Positions 8,817-16,167 of a DNA stretch of 64,000 nucleotides are shown piece after piece (within the stretch, counting starts at the first letter, position 1; the number at the start of each line of letters is the position of its first letter). The stretch is from Bradyrhizobium sp. (lineage in GTDB: Bacteria > Pseudomonadota > Alphaproteobacteria > Rhizobiales > Xanthobacteraceae): NCBI RefSeq assembly GCF_027307225.1, contig NZ_DAHUXJ010000030.1, positions 16,259 to 80,258 of the forward strand, in the 5' to 3' direction. Both the position numbers and the translations under genes were made by a program. The notes under the pieces were generated by a model. That model did no database searches. It was not told the DNA's origin and worked only from the letters and a program-made list of their open reading frames with translations.

Positions 8817-9586
8817 CAAATCAACTCCGCAATGCGCCCTGCCAAACGGCGATAGACCCATGCGGCGACGAGCGAGAATGCCAAGATCCAGCCAATCACG
8901 CTGGCGATGTGCCCCAGTGGAAGAACATCGCCGGCAAATACGATGCGCCAGCTATCGATGAGCCAATAAGCTGGATTGAGTTTGAAGTAGGCCCGGTATT
9001 CCACCGGCACCATACTCAAGGGGTAGACCATCGGTGTTACAAAGAAGAAGACCGAGAACATGATTCCGACAAGATACTGGATATCCCGCACATAGACGTT
9101 GAGTACCGCGCCGATCACGGTAATCGGGAATACGAAAAATGCTTGCAGCACCAGCATCATGGGAAGTTGCCAAAGCAGCGGGACGGCGTGAATCTGCTCA
9201 CTACTAAGCGCGATGAAGACGAATACCACCGGAATGGCTAGCACGAAATGCGCCATTTCCTGCAGCACGTTGCTGCAGGGCAAGATCAATTTCGGCAATT
9301 TGACATGGCGGACTAGCGAGAGATTGTTGGTGAAGCTGCCCGTTCCCTGGATCGCAGCCTGGCTCAACCAAGCCCAGGGAAACATACCGGTGAGTATGAA
9401 GACAGTATAGTTCTCCATCTGAACACGCATGATGAACTTGAAGGCAACCCAATACACGAATGCGAACGCGAAGGGATTCGCGATCGCCCAGAGATAGCCG
9501 AGTACACTGCGCTTGTAGCGAACCTTGAGCTCCTTGAGCACCAACAGATAGAGCAACTCGGCGGTCTGAAGATTGCGTCCTATCAA
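8816..9586 (-). CDS. Polysaccharide ABC exporter permease (Wzm/KpsM-like)
   Basis: A 256-residue ABC-2 type membrane protein with about six hydrophobic segments and the conserved early motif VRYKRSVLGYLWAI. It forms the channel that flips a lipid-linked polysaccharide across the inner membrane, powered by the adjacent ATPase. Its start overlaps the stop of the upstream gene by 4 bases and its stop overlaps the ATPase start, so the three genes are translationally coupled. It belongs to the same family as KpsM, Wzm and TagG. Confidence 0.9.
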   Translation of the reverse strand: MIGRNLQTAELLYLLVLKELKVRYKRSVLGYLWAIANPFAFAFVYWVAFKFIMRVQMENYTVFILTGMFPWAWLSQAAIQGTGSFTNNLSLVRHVKLPKLILPCSNVLQEMAHFVLAIPVVFVFIALSSEQIHAVPLLWQLPMMLVLQAFFVFPITVIGAVLNVYVRDIQYLVGIMFSVFFFVTPMVYPLSMVPVEYRAYFKLNPAYWLIDSWRIVFAGDVLPLGHIASVIGWILAFSLVAAWVYRRLAGRIAELI

Positions 9587-10776
9587 CCGACTTGCTCCAG
9601 ACTATTCATGACACGGTGCAACTGCTCGATCAACGCGTTGTTACGAACGGTGACACGTTCGTTGTATGATTTCATTCTAGGCTCGACGAATTGTCTGAGC
9701 CGGGTGCGGTCGGCGTACATCTCGTATAGCTCGACGATGGACATCTTGTTTTCAAGGACGAAACAGACGTCCTCGATCGGGTTCTGACGATAGTGACGGG
9801 TCAGGATCGGCAGATTGTAATCGACCGACAAGGCTCGGAAGATTCGCGTCGGGCTTGAATATGGCCACGTTCGCGTCTGAGGCGGATGAAGCGAATAAGC
9901 ACCTCGTTGGATCGGTTTTCCGGAGGCAAGCGCGGCAAAGGGAAGCGACAAGCACGAGCCGAATACGTTATGCAAACCCAACGAGGTGAGTTGACGGTTA
10001 AGTCGATCAATCCACCACTGGCGATAGCGAGTGACGGACCCGGTTATCTCGATAAATAGCTTCTTACCCACCATCAGATTATCGATGACGTCCCGTTCTT
10101 CAAGTTCTGGATAGAGCACTCCCAAGCACAGCAATGCCTTCCCGTCAAAGCCGAGTTCCGGGGATAATCCGCCTACGATCCCCTCGTGGCTGGTGATGAT
10201 GGCGTCCGCATAGCGCAGAAAGGCTTTCAGGCCCAGATAGCGCATGTGGAAGTAGACCGTCCGTTGATTGCGGTTCAGGAACGTGGTCATTCCGTGAGGC
10301 GTCCGCCTTCCTGCAAGCTTTTTTACCCCCCAATGCAGGGTATCCAGCAGAATGTGCAAGCCCAGTAGCGGCGAATAGCACAACAGCTTAAGGACATGAT
10401 GCAGCCCGATCGGGCCGAAGTCGTCGCGCACCGTTCGAAGGTAAACGTCGAACAGAGCGATCACGGCAGCTTCTGCCGGCCCGCCGAAATGATTGAAGGA
10501 CTCCACACCCCACTTGCGAACGACGAATTCGGTCAGGATGAAAATGATCTTGCCGTGCGGGTAAGCCTTCTTGAAGGCCACCATTCGATGATTCTCGACG
10601 TAATTCGTGAATTCGTCGATCACAAGGTTCACGGCAAGGGGGTCGAGAGCCGAGGAAACCGTCACACGGATGCCGCGTTGCTCCATCAGCTTGGTGATCA
10701 ACACTAGATAGTCCTCGATTCCATCCGGCTTGCCGTGATTGCCGACATAAAGGTTTAAATTCGTCTCCATTGCCAT
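9583..10776 (-). CDS. Unrecognised protein, possible glycosyltransferase of the export operon
   Basis: About 397 residues, first gene of the exporter operon. I do not recognise a close family. The C-terminal half has a serine/proline and arginine-rich segment near SPTRIFRALSVDYNLPILT, whose layout recalls the nucleotide-sugar site of GT-B glycosyltransferases. This, with the operon position, makes a glycosyltransferase the best guess. The frame stays open to 11007, but the first 77 codons overlap the start of the divergent gene and show no family-like character. The ATG at 10776 has AGGA 10 bases upstream, and ATG GCA ATG gives a second option two codons later. No signal peptide is evident. 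Confidence 0.6.
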   Translation of the reverse strand: MAMETNLNLYVGNHGKPDGIEDYLVLITKLMEQRGIRVTVSSALDPLAVNLVIDEFTNYVENHRMVAFKKAYPHGKIIFILTEFVVRKWGVESFNHFGGPAEAAVIALFDVYLRTVRDDFGPIGLHHVLKLLCYSPLLGLHILLDTLHWGVKKLAGRRTPHGMTTFLNRNQRTVYFHMRYLGLKAFLRYADAIITSHEGIVGGLSPELGFDGKALLCLGVLYPELEERDVIDNLMVGKKLFIEITGSVTRYRQWWIDRLNRQLTSLGLHNVFGSCLSLPFAALASGKPIQRGAYSLHPPQTRTWPYSSPTRIFRALSVDYNLPILTRHYRQNPIEDVCFVLENKMSIVELYEMYADRTRLRQFVEPRMKSYNERVTVRNNALIEQLHRVMNSLEQVG

Positions 10777-11072
10777 ATCTGTTTTTTCCTGCGTGATCGC
10801 AGCTACATCTCGGTCGACGAGCTTTTTGGATTTGTCGTGCCGAGGCTGGTCTCCTCGAGCATTAGATTGATAGCGGATAATTGAGCCTTTTGGCACCTTA
10901 CGCATGTGGGTAGCGAGCGTTTGAAGAATACGAGGTAACTGGGCAAGCGATGGGTCAAGGTATGATGCTTCCGTCCAATTTTGTTTGAGACCCGATCGCT
11001 TTGTCATTATTGTTTATCCTGGCCCGTGCCACAACTCAAAGGCGATCGAAGCGTCTTGGCGAATTTCTACCC
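10777..11072. promoter_or_regulatory. Divergent intergenic region between polysaccharide operons
   Basis: If both flanking genes use their likely internal starts (10776 minus, 11073 plus), this 296-base stretch separates them and should hold promoters for the exporter operon and the O-antigen polymerase. I see no strong -35/-10 pair or operator that I would defend. Both frames run through it, so longer proteins remain possible. Confidence 0.35.
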
Positions 11073-12338
11073 GTGAAAGACTTGCTCCCGCGACTGGATG
11101 CCTTCCGGACATCCCACGTCTGGTTTGTCGTCGCCGACACACTCGCTATCCTGCTCGCGGCCGTGCTGCCCTGGTCAACTTCAATTTTTCTGATCCTCTT
11201 GATTCCGTTCGTTGCGATGGTCTGCGGGAGCGTGGACGTCGCCACATTCCGGCGCTCTTTCGAACGAGCACCATCGTTGGTCTCGATCGGCTTTCTGATT
11301 CTAGCTCTGCTGGGCCTGCTGTGGTCGGAAGCAACGTGGTCCGAGTGCTTCCACGCCGTAGGGCAGCTTGTGAAATTCTCCGCGCTTCCGCTCTTCCTTT
11401 ACTATTTTGAACGGTCTGCGCGTGGCACCTGGGTGCTCGGGGCGCTTTTCATCTCATGCGGGCTGCTCATGATCTATTCCTGGATCATTACGGTCGAGCC
11501 GACTTGGGCTTTGAAAACCGGCCGATGCTGCGGTGAAGATTACGGCGTTCCCGTAAGAAACTACATTGATCAGAGCCAGGAATTCAGTCTCTGCCTCTTA
11601 GCGCTGATTTCGGCATCATTGTACAGCATCGAAAACGGGTTTTGGAAGCGATGCATCGCGCTTGCGCTCGGGACGCTGCTTTTCGCGACCAATCTTATCT
11701 TCGTTGTAACTTCGAGGACGGCCATCGTCTGTATTCCGCCGCTGCTGCTCCTAATCGCATGGAGGCATGGAAGGATGAGCGGCGTTCTGGCGGCGTCAAT
11801 TTTCGGAAGCCTGGTTCTTGCGGCAGCCTGGTTCGCTTCTCCTCATCTGCGCGAACGCATTATGTCCGTTCAATCGCAGTACACCGAATATCGTCAGGCC
11901 GATGTTCCATCCTCGGTTGGCAAGAGAATCGAGTTCTGGCGCAAATCAGTCCGATTCTTCGACGAAGCTCCGCTGTTCGGTCACGGAACGGGATCAATCC
12001 ACGCACTGTTCCAATCGGACGCGATCGGCCGCTCTGGGACCTCGGCAGAAGTCATTGCCAATCCCCATAACCAGACTCTCAACGTCGCGGTACAGTGGGG
12101 CATTCCAGGCTTGATAGTCCTTTACGTTCTCTGGCTTGTTCATCTACGAATGTTCCTGGGCGTAGGATTGATCGCGGAGATAGGCTTCTTGGTGGTTGCT
12201 CAGAACGTGGTTGGCTCGCTATTTAACTCCCATCTATTCGACTTCTTGGAAGGCTGGCTCTACGTACTTGGTGTGGGTGTCACCGGCGGTATCCTGGCAA
12301 AGCACCTGGACAAGCGCCCGCATCGCGCATCTTTGTAA
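11073..12338 (+). CDS. O-antigen polymerase/ligase family membrane protein
   Basis: About 421 residues with 10 or more hydrophobic segments. The large periplasmic loop contains FGHGTGS and NPHNQTLNVAVQWGIPG, the histidine-centred signature of the Wzy/WaaL (Wzy_C) family. It would polymerise repeat units or ligate the finished glycan to lipid A-core in the periplasm. The GTG at 11073 puts the first membrane segment near the N-terminus; a TTG at 11001 would add 24 residues. It is divergent from the ABC exporter. With an ABC exporter present, a ligase role is more likely than polymerase. Confidence 0.82.
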   Translation: MKDLLPRLDAFRTSHVWFVVADTLAILLAAVLPWSTSIFLILLIPFVAMVCGSVDVATFRRSFERAPSLVSIGFLILALLGLLWSEATWSECFHAVGQLVKFSALPLFLYYFERSARGTWVLGALFISCGLLMIYSWIITVEPTWALKTGRCCGEDYGVPVRNYIDQSQEFSLCLLALISASLYSIENGFWKRCIALALGTLLFATNLIFVVTSRTAIVCIPPLLLLIAWRHGRMSGVLAASIFGSLVLAAAWFASPHLRERIMSVQSQYTEYRQADVPSSVGKRIEFWRKSVRFFDEAPLFGHGTGSIHALFQSDAIGRSGTSAEVIANPHNQTLNVAVQWGIPGLIVLYVLWLVHLRMFLGVGLIAEIGFLVVAQNVVGSLFNSHLFDFLEGWLYVLGVGVTGGILAKHLDKRPHRASL

Positions 12339-12413
12339 TTGAGTGCCGCTGCGGACGACCTATCTCCCAAGCCGCGTCGGCCCAGCCGATATTTACGAGA
12401 TAACGGAAGGGCC

Positions 12414-13130
12414 ATGAGAGGACCAATCCAATTGGAAGACGACGCAAACGAATGGCGAATTTGGCTAACGGAGAACGCCAAGCGCGGCATCGACTTTTTA
12501 GCTAAGACGATTGCGGCGACGGTCGCAAAGAGGGTGGCGGCTTCCTCCTTGAAATGGATCGAAGATAGTTCATCGCCCGCCGGCGATTCCTGGCCCAGGA
12601 TCACAAAGCGCTTGGTGGCTAAAATTTCCCCTTGGGTCGATCTCGTTGCACGTGAGGTTGAATTCTCACCACGAACCGGGTCGCAAACGTATCATTCCGT
12701 CGCGACGTTTGATTATGTGATCGTGCTGGCTGTCACGCCGGACGGCCGAATTCCCCTCGTTCGCCAATATCGACCTGCTGTGGAGGGTATGACACTGGAG
12801 CTACCAGCCGGAACTGTCGATACCGGCGAAGATCCCGCGGCAACGGCAATTCGCGAGTTACTGGAGGAAACTGGCCTCCCGAGCAAGGCCGTTCATCTTC
12901 TTGGCATCAACAAAACCGACGCCGGTCGCCTGAGTAACCGGGTATACTCCTACTTCGTTCGTGCCGGTGATCAAATCGCAGGATTCAGGCCCGAGGAAGG
13001 CGTCGCGGTGGGATTTGTTACACCGTCTGAGCTTGTTGGAGCCGTTCGATCCGGTGAATTAGATGCCCAAGCGGATCTCGGCACCATTCTGTTAGCTGAA
13101 CTATTTGGCCACCTCGTGCTGCGATACTGA
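12414..13130 (+). CDS. Nudix hydrolase, ADP-ribose/ADP-sugar pyrophosphatase-like
   Basis: A 238-residue protein with a complete Nudix box at about 133-155 (G-x5-E-x7-REL-x-EETG-L) preceded by RQYRPAVEGMTLELPAG, the arrangement of ADP-ribose and ADP-sugar pyrophosphatases. It would hydrolyse an NDP-sugar or ADP-ribose to the phosphates. The N-terminal 80 residues are an extra, partly helical extension. ATG at 12414 has GGAAGG close upstream; the frame is open from 12339, directly after the polymerase stop. Its 3' end abuts the broken conjugation genes, so it may mark the end of the polysaccharide cargo. Confidence 0.85.
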   Translation: MRGPIQLEDDANEWRIWLTENAKRGIDFLAKTIAATVAKRVAASSLKWIEDSSSPAGDSWPRITKRLVAKISPWVDLVAREVEFSPRTGSQTYHSVATFDYVIVLAVTPDGRIPLVRQYRPAVEGMTLELPAGTVDTGEDPAATAIRELLEETGLPSKAVHLLGINKTDAGRLSNRVYSYFVRAGDQIAGFRPEEGVAVGFVTPSELVGAVRSGELDAQADLGTILLAELFGHLVLRY

Positions 13131-13136
13131 AAAAAA

Positions 13137-13325
13137 ATACAGTCGAGAAAGCAGCGGTTGTCTCGGCCAGTAAGATCAGCGCGCCCGCCAGTTCGTTGGC
13201 GTTAAGCGCGTCTGCCCCGGTGGCGATGACCAGTTCACCGAGCTGCTGCACCTTCCGGCTCTTGAGATCGCGCGCCTTGTCCTGAAGTGCTTCAGTTCTC
13301 CGTCGAAATCCCGTGGCTTCCGCAT
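13137..13325 (-). pseudogene. traD: Frameshifted, truncated conjugal transfer gene traD
   Basis: Starting at ATG 13325 the product reads MRKPRDFDGELK, the usual start of the small plasmid/ICE TraD protein. At about 13288 the frame breaks. Restoring a single G in the AAG-CAC context makes the reading continue in the other frame as ALQDKARDLKSRKVQQLGEL and then VIATGADALNANELAGALI, which fits TraD. The C-terminus is also lost: similarity stops near 13137, against the Nudix gene end. It is read divergently from the relaxase remnant, as in Ti-type traCD/traA regions. The family call is from memory of TraD sequences. Confidence 0.75.
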
Positions 13326-13434
13326 AATCGTCTCCATAAGCGTTGATGGAGAAATGATAGTCGAGCGTCCGGCACAATGCTGTAAGGTCGTCAGGACGGC
13401 CTGGGACGCGGTAGTCCCGCCCGAGAATTTTTCG

Positions 13435-13470
13435 AGGGAGGGCGCGCTTATACGTCGTTCCGACGTGCGC
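13435..13470. other. oriT-like nick region between traD and traA remnants
   Basis: The stretch beginning AGGGAGGGCGCGCTTATACG resembles the nick region of Ti-type and RSF1010-family (Q-type) transfer origins, whose core is GGGCGCNNTTAT or its complement. Immediately after it is a 6-bp hairpin, ACGTCG (13452-13457) and CGACGT (13461-13466) with a 3-base loop. It lies between divergent traD and traA, where Ti-plasmid oriT sits. Similarity is from memory and not computed. Confidence 0.5.
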
Positions 13471-13496
13471 TTCGCTGTGCCACTAATCCGATCGCG

Positions 13497-13910
13497 ATGG
13501 CGATCTATCATCTTCACGTCAAGGTCATTGGCCGCAAGTCCGGGTCAAGCGCGGTGGCGGCGGCCGCCTACCGCTCCGCCTCGCGGCTGCGCGACGAGCG
13601 CCTTGAGCGGAGCCACTACTTTTCCGGAAAGCGCGGCGTCGTCCATTCCGAGGTGATGTTGCCAGAGAATGCGCCCGAGGCGTGGCGCGGCCGCGAACGG
13701 CTCTGGAAAAATGTCGAAGCCTTCGAGGTCCGAAAAGATGCCCAGCTCGCCCGCGAGGTCGAATTCGCCATTCCACGAGAGATGACACAGGCTCAGGGCA
13801 TCGAACTCGCCCGCGACTTCGTTCGGGGCGAATTCGTGGGTCGAGGCATGATCGCCGATCTCAATGTGGGACATGGCCGAGGATGGCATGCCCAAACCCC
13901 ATGAATCCAT
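13497..13910 (+). pseudogene. traA: Truncated, frameshifted TraA/MobA-type relaxase
   Basis: From ATG 13497 the product starts MAIYHLHVKVIGR and continues through AVAAAAYRSASRL and LAREVEFAIPREMTQAQGIE, the N-terminal relaxase domain of Ti-type TraA (MobA/MobL). The expected sequence after ADLNV is HWDM, but about five bases are missing near 13878. The frame shifts and stops at 13904, while WDMAEDGMPKPH appears in another frame up to about 13905. Everything beyond (normally over 900 more residues, including the helicase domain) is gone. The histidine cluster of the active site is therefore incomplete and the protein cannot be functional. Confidence 0.8.
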
Positions 13911-14033
13911 CCGATTTGCGGCCGGCTCTACGCCACAGTACGAGGACGCGAAAATCTCTCTTGCGCGCCAGCAACGACCCTCCCTGTCTGGGTCAGCAAC
14001 AGTCAGACGCAACCAGCAGAAGGCAACGCGGCC

Positions 14034-14246
14034 ATGCACGAACCAGACCGTATCATCCGCTTGAAAAGCGTCCTCGCCCGGACCGGACTGTCCCGCTCCA
14101 CCATCTACCGCAAGATTGCCGAGGGAACGTTCCCGCCGCAACTCAAGATCAGCACCAACGGGACCGGCTGGCATGAGTCGGACGTCAACTGCTGGATTGC
14201 CGATCCAATCGGATGGCGTTCGAAGCAAGAGTTCGATGCGGTCTAA
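14034..14246 (+). CDS. AlpA-family phage/ICE transcriptional regulator
   Basis: A 70-residue MerR-like winged helix-turn-helix protein. RIIRLKSVLARTGLSRSTIY (7-26) is the recognition helix region, followed by IAEGTFPPQLKI, the AlpA signature; the C-terminal WHESDVNCWIADP closes the fold. AlpA proteins control excision or integrase expression in prophages and integrative elements. Here it survives intact next to broken transfer genes and about 180 bases from tRNA-His, as expected at the end of an element integrated at that tRNA. No integrase is seen in the window. Confidence 0.85.
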   Translation: MHEPDRIIRLKSVLARTGLSRSTIYRKIAEGTFPPQLKISTNGTGWHESDVNCWIADPIGWRSKQEFDAV

Positions 14247-14359
14247 CGAGGCTTATCAAACACAGCGCCGGCCGACGACGTCATATCAACCTGGCACTCG
14301 CGATCGACCAGCCATCACAATCGAGTGTCATCTCAATTTACAAGCAATGCGCTGCGCGA

Positions 14360-14381
14360 TGGTAGCTACGTGGTAGCTACC
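14360..14381. repeat. Repeated GGTAGCTAC palindrome near the tRNA
   Basis: Two copies of GGTAGCTAC separated by two bases; each contains the self-complementary GTAGCTAC. It lies between the alpA gene and the tRNA 3' end, where arm-type recombinase sites or an AlpA operator might sit. Function is not established. Confidence 0.4.
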
Positions 14382-14425
14382 CCGGTTCACAAATCCCGCG
14401 ATTTTTGCTAACCATCTGAAATTCT

Positions 14426-14502
14426 TGGTACAGTTGGGTGGGCTCGAACCACCGACCTCCTGTTCCACAGACAGGCGCTCTAACCAACTGAGCTACAACT
14501 GC
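14426..14502 (-). tRNA. tRNA-His (GTG)
   Basis: A 77-base cloverleaf including an encoded CCA. The anticodon stem-loop is CCTGT-CTGTGGA-ACAGG, giving anticodon GTG (His). The T arm holds GGTTCGAGCCC. The acceptor stem pairs G1 with U72, and the discriminator is A73, with no extra G-1 encoded at the usual G-1:C73 position. This is the unusual alphaproteobacterial tRNA-His form. The 3' end faces the decayed mobile element, a typical integration target. Confidence 0.93.
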
Positions 14503-14544
14503 ATCCTGATCGGCCCCAAAATGGGGGGCGAGACGGGCGGGAAA

Positions 14545-14680
14545 CTAGAGCATGATCCGGAAAAGTGGAAGCCGGTTTTCCGAAAAGCTTGCCCTTGGGC
14601 TTGACCCGGGGGATCACGCTCAAACAACCATCCAAAGCGCGATCATGGTTGCCGCAGATATCGCGCTTTAGATGCAAGCC
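14545..14680. repeat. Rhizobiales-type intergenic repeat (GCATGATC family)
   Basis: Begins AGAGCATGATCCGGAAAAGT and continues with GCCGGTTTTCCGAAAAG, a dispersed intergenic repeat I recall from Bradyrhizobium genomes. A related copy is at 25011-25079. No coding content. Together with the terminator it fills the 312-base gap between the tRNA and the phasin gene. Confidence 0.6.
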
Positions 14681-14763
14681 TGGGCTTTGGCAAGACCTGA
14701 GCAAGGGCTCGCAAAGGCAGTCCGGCAGGCGGTTCTCTACCTCATTCCTCGCACCCACCCGAT

Positions 14764-14795
14764 AAAAAACCCGGGCCCTTCGGCCCGGGTTTTTT
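14764..14795 (-). terminator. Rho-independent terminator downstream of phasin
   Basis: A perfect stem ACCCGGGCC/GGCCCGGGT (14769-14777 with 14782-14790) around a CTTC loop, flanked by A and T runs on both sides. It lies 20 bases past the phasin stop and is A/T-flanked both ways, so it could terminate in either direction and shield the tRNA. Confidence 0.93.
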
Positions 14796-14814
14796 GAGCT
14801 GGTCGCGTTGCCAA

Positions 14815-15249
14815 TCAGGCAGCGGGCTTGAACAGCTTGTTGGCGTTGGCCTTGATCGGCTCGACAGTCTCAGAGGCGACCTTCTGCGACAATTCGGTGA
14901 GCTCCTTGCTCCAGGCCGAGAACGTCTCGAACTGCTTCTTGGCGTGGGTGGTCCAGAGCTCGAGCGCCTCAGACGGGGTCTTCACGCCAACCAGCTCCTG
15001 CGCGAAATCGAGCGAAGAAGAGGTGTTGGCCTTGAGGATTTCCATCATCTTGGCCGAGTACTCGCTGAAGCCCCTGCTGGCATTGGAGAACACCGCTTCC
15101 ATCGTCGAGTTGTTGCTCTCGGCAACGTCCTTGAAGCGGGCATAGTTGTCGCGCGCCTGGGAAACGCCTTTCTCCGCGAAAGCGCGAACTTGCTCGGGGA
15201 CCTCGAACGGAATGATGGAAGCAGAGAATGGATCGTTGGAACTGGCCAT
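14815..15249 (-). CDS. Phasin family protein
   Basis: A 144-residue, mostly helical protein of the phasin family, which coats polyhydroxybutyrate granules and modulates granule number and depolymerase access. The amphipathic segment EVPEQVRAFAEKGVSQARDN near residues 15-35 and the heptad-like middle (SRGFSEYSAKMMEILKANTS) match Bradyrhizobium phasins. ATG at 15249 with AAGGAT 7 bases upstream is chosen; a frame open to 15354 precedes it. It is followed by a strong terminator, so transcription is monocistronic. A second phasin gene lies just upstream in the same orientation. Confidence 0.9.
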   Translation of the reverse strand: MASSNDPFSASIIPFEVPEQVRAFAEKGVSQARDNYARFKDVAESNNSTMEAVFSNASRGFSEYSAKMMEILKANTSSSLDFAQELVGVKTPSEALELWTTHAKKQFETFSAWSKELTELSQKVASETVEPIKANANKLFKPAA

Positions 15250-15396
15250 GGCACGTATCCTTCGCATCTGGGGGGTGAACGCGGGGGTGATCTCGTGCGC
15301 CTCCGGCAGCCTTCCGGAAAACGACGGCAGGATCACTGAGACGGAAATGCCCACTCGGGGCGCTTAAGAGATAAGCACATTATCATGGCAAATTTG

Positions 15397-15430
15397 TGCA
15401 ACGCACCTAAATTGCTGCAAAATGCCGCAA
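15397..15430. promoter_or_regulatory. TGC-N3-GCA-type sites, candidate PhaR operators
   Basis: TGCAACGCA (15397-15405), TTGCTGCAA (15412-15420) and TGCCGCAA (15423-15430) sit about 150 bases upstream of the phasin start. PhaR, the repressor of phasin genes, binds TGC/GCA-rich palindromes in Bradyrhizobium and relatives (general knowledge). No binding evidence here. Confidence 0.4.
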
Positions 15431-15498
15431 ATAAAACTCAACGCCGGCGCCCGGAACAATGGACGCCGGCGAGATGTGGAACTAAGCCATTATGGGGT

Positions 15499-15888
15499 TT
15501 ACGTTTTCGGTCTCGCCGCGTCCATGGCGGTGCGGCTGACGATCTGGCCCATTTCGCTCGCCTGCTCGCCCAATGCCCGCATCTGCGCCTGCACGTATTC
15601 GCGCTGCAACCGCATGACCTCGCTGAGGTCTTTGGCATGCAGCAGGGCCTCGGCATGGTCGAGCGAAGCCTGGACGTTTTTCTCAGCGTATGAAAGCGCC
15701 ATCGCGCTGGCGTCCTTGGCTCCGGCGCCAACGCTTGCCGTGCGCGCCGAAAGTGAATCGCTGGCCGTTTGCGCGCTGGAGATGAATTTCTCGAAGGCCT
15801 GGCGCGCCTGGGCGACACTCGCTTCCGCCATCGACCGGATGTTCTTCGGAATATCGAAATGCCCGTTCTCGTTCATGGTTGAGTTCAT
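15499..15888 (-). CDS. Phasin family protein, second copy
   Basis: A 129-residue helical protein related to phasins: PKNIRSMAEASVAQARQAFE near residues 14-33, an alanine/serine-rich linker, then a long amphipathic helix (SYAEKNVQASLDHAEALLHA) with LQREYVQAQMRAL. It would bind polyhydroxyalkanoate granules. ATG at 15888 has GGGAGG 6 bases upstream, the better of the possible starts in a frame open to 15990. It shares orientation with the other phasin but is separated by 249 bases containing TGC-rich sites, so the two are probably transcribed separately. Confidence 0.88.
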   Translation of the reverse strand: MNSTMNENGHFDIPKNIRSMAEASVAQARQAFEKFISSAQTASDSLSARTASVGAGAKDASAMALSYAEKNVQASLDHAEALLHAKDLSEVMRLQREYVQAQMRALGEQASEMGQIVSRTAMDAARPKT

Positions 15889-15958
15889 GATGGACCTCCC
15901 GGTTGGCACTTGATTGCCATCAGGCGGCAACGCGACTCTCGCGAGAAGGTTCAGCGGC

Positions 15959-16033
15959 GGTGGAGTGGATTTGACATTCGCCCACCGCACGACAGCGAGC
16001 CTGGAAAGCGAATGTCAAATCCCAAACTCCACC
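15959..16033. repeat. Intergenic palindrome A (TGACATTCGC type)
   Basis: Inverted repeat: GGTGGAGTGGATTTGACATT on the left pairs with AATGTCAAATCC, a CAA bulge, then ACTCCACC on the right. It has lost the CTAG ends but has the same core as palindrome E5. Confidence 0.8.
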
Positions 16034-16048
16034 CAAGTCTTAGATCTG

Positions 16049-16124
16049 CTAGCGGTCCCGAGATTCTAACATTCGCAAAGGTGGCCGCTGAGAAGGGATG
16101 CGAATGTGAGAATCGGACCGCTAG
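16049..16124. repeat. Intergenic palindrome B (CTAGCGGTCC ends)
   Basis: CTAGCGGTCC at the left pairs with GGACCGCTAG at the right; inner arms GATTCTAACATTCGC and GCGAATGTGAGAATC pair with one mismatch. It lies 44 bases before the PAS kinase start and could lie in its leader. Confidence 0.85.
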
Positions 16125-16167
16125 TTAAGGTTATCCAGCCTTTCGAGGCTGATCGCATGCCCTGGCC

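Noticed and set aside
11001..11072. TTG start adding 24 residues to the O-antigen polymerase
   Set aside because: No ribosome site and it overlaps the divergent gene's extended frame; GTG 11073 places the first membrane helix normally. Not excluded.
13018..13377. 119-codon minus-strand frame as an intact gene
   Set aside because: Its middle is TraD-like but its start lies in another frame and its end is antisense to the Nudix gene; it is part of the broken traD.
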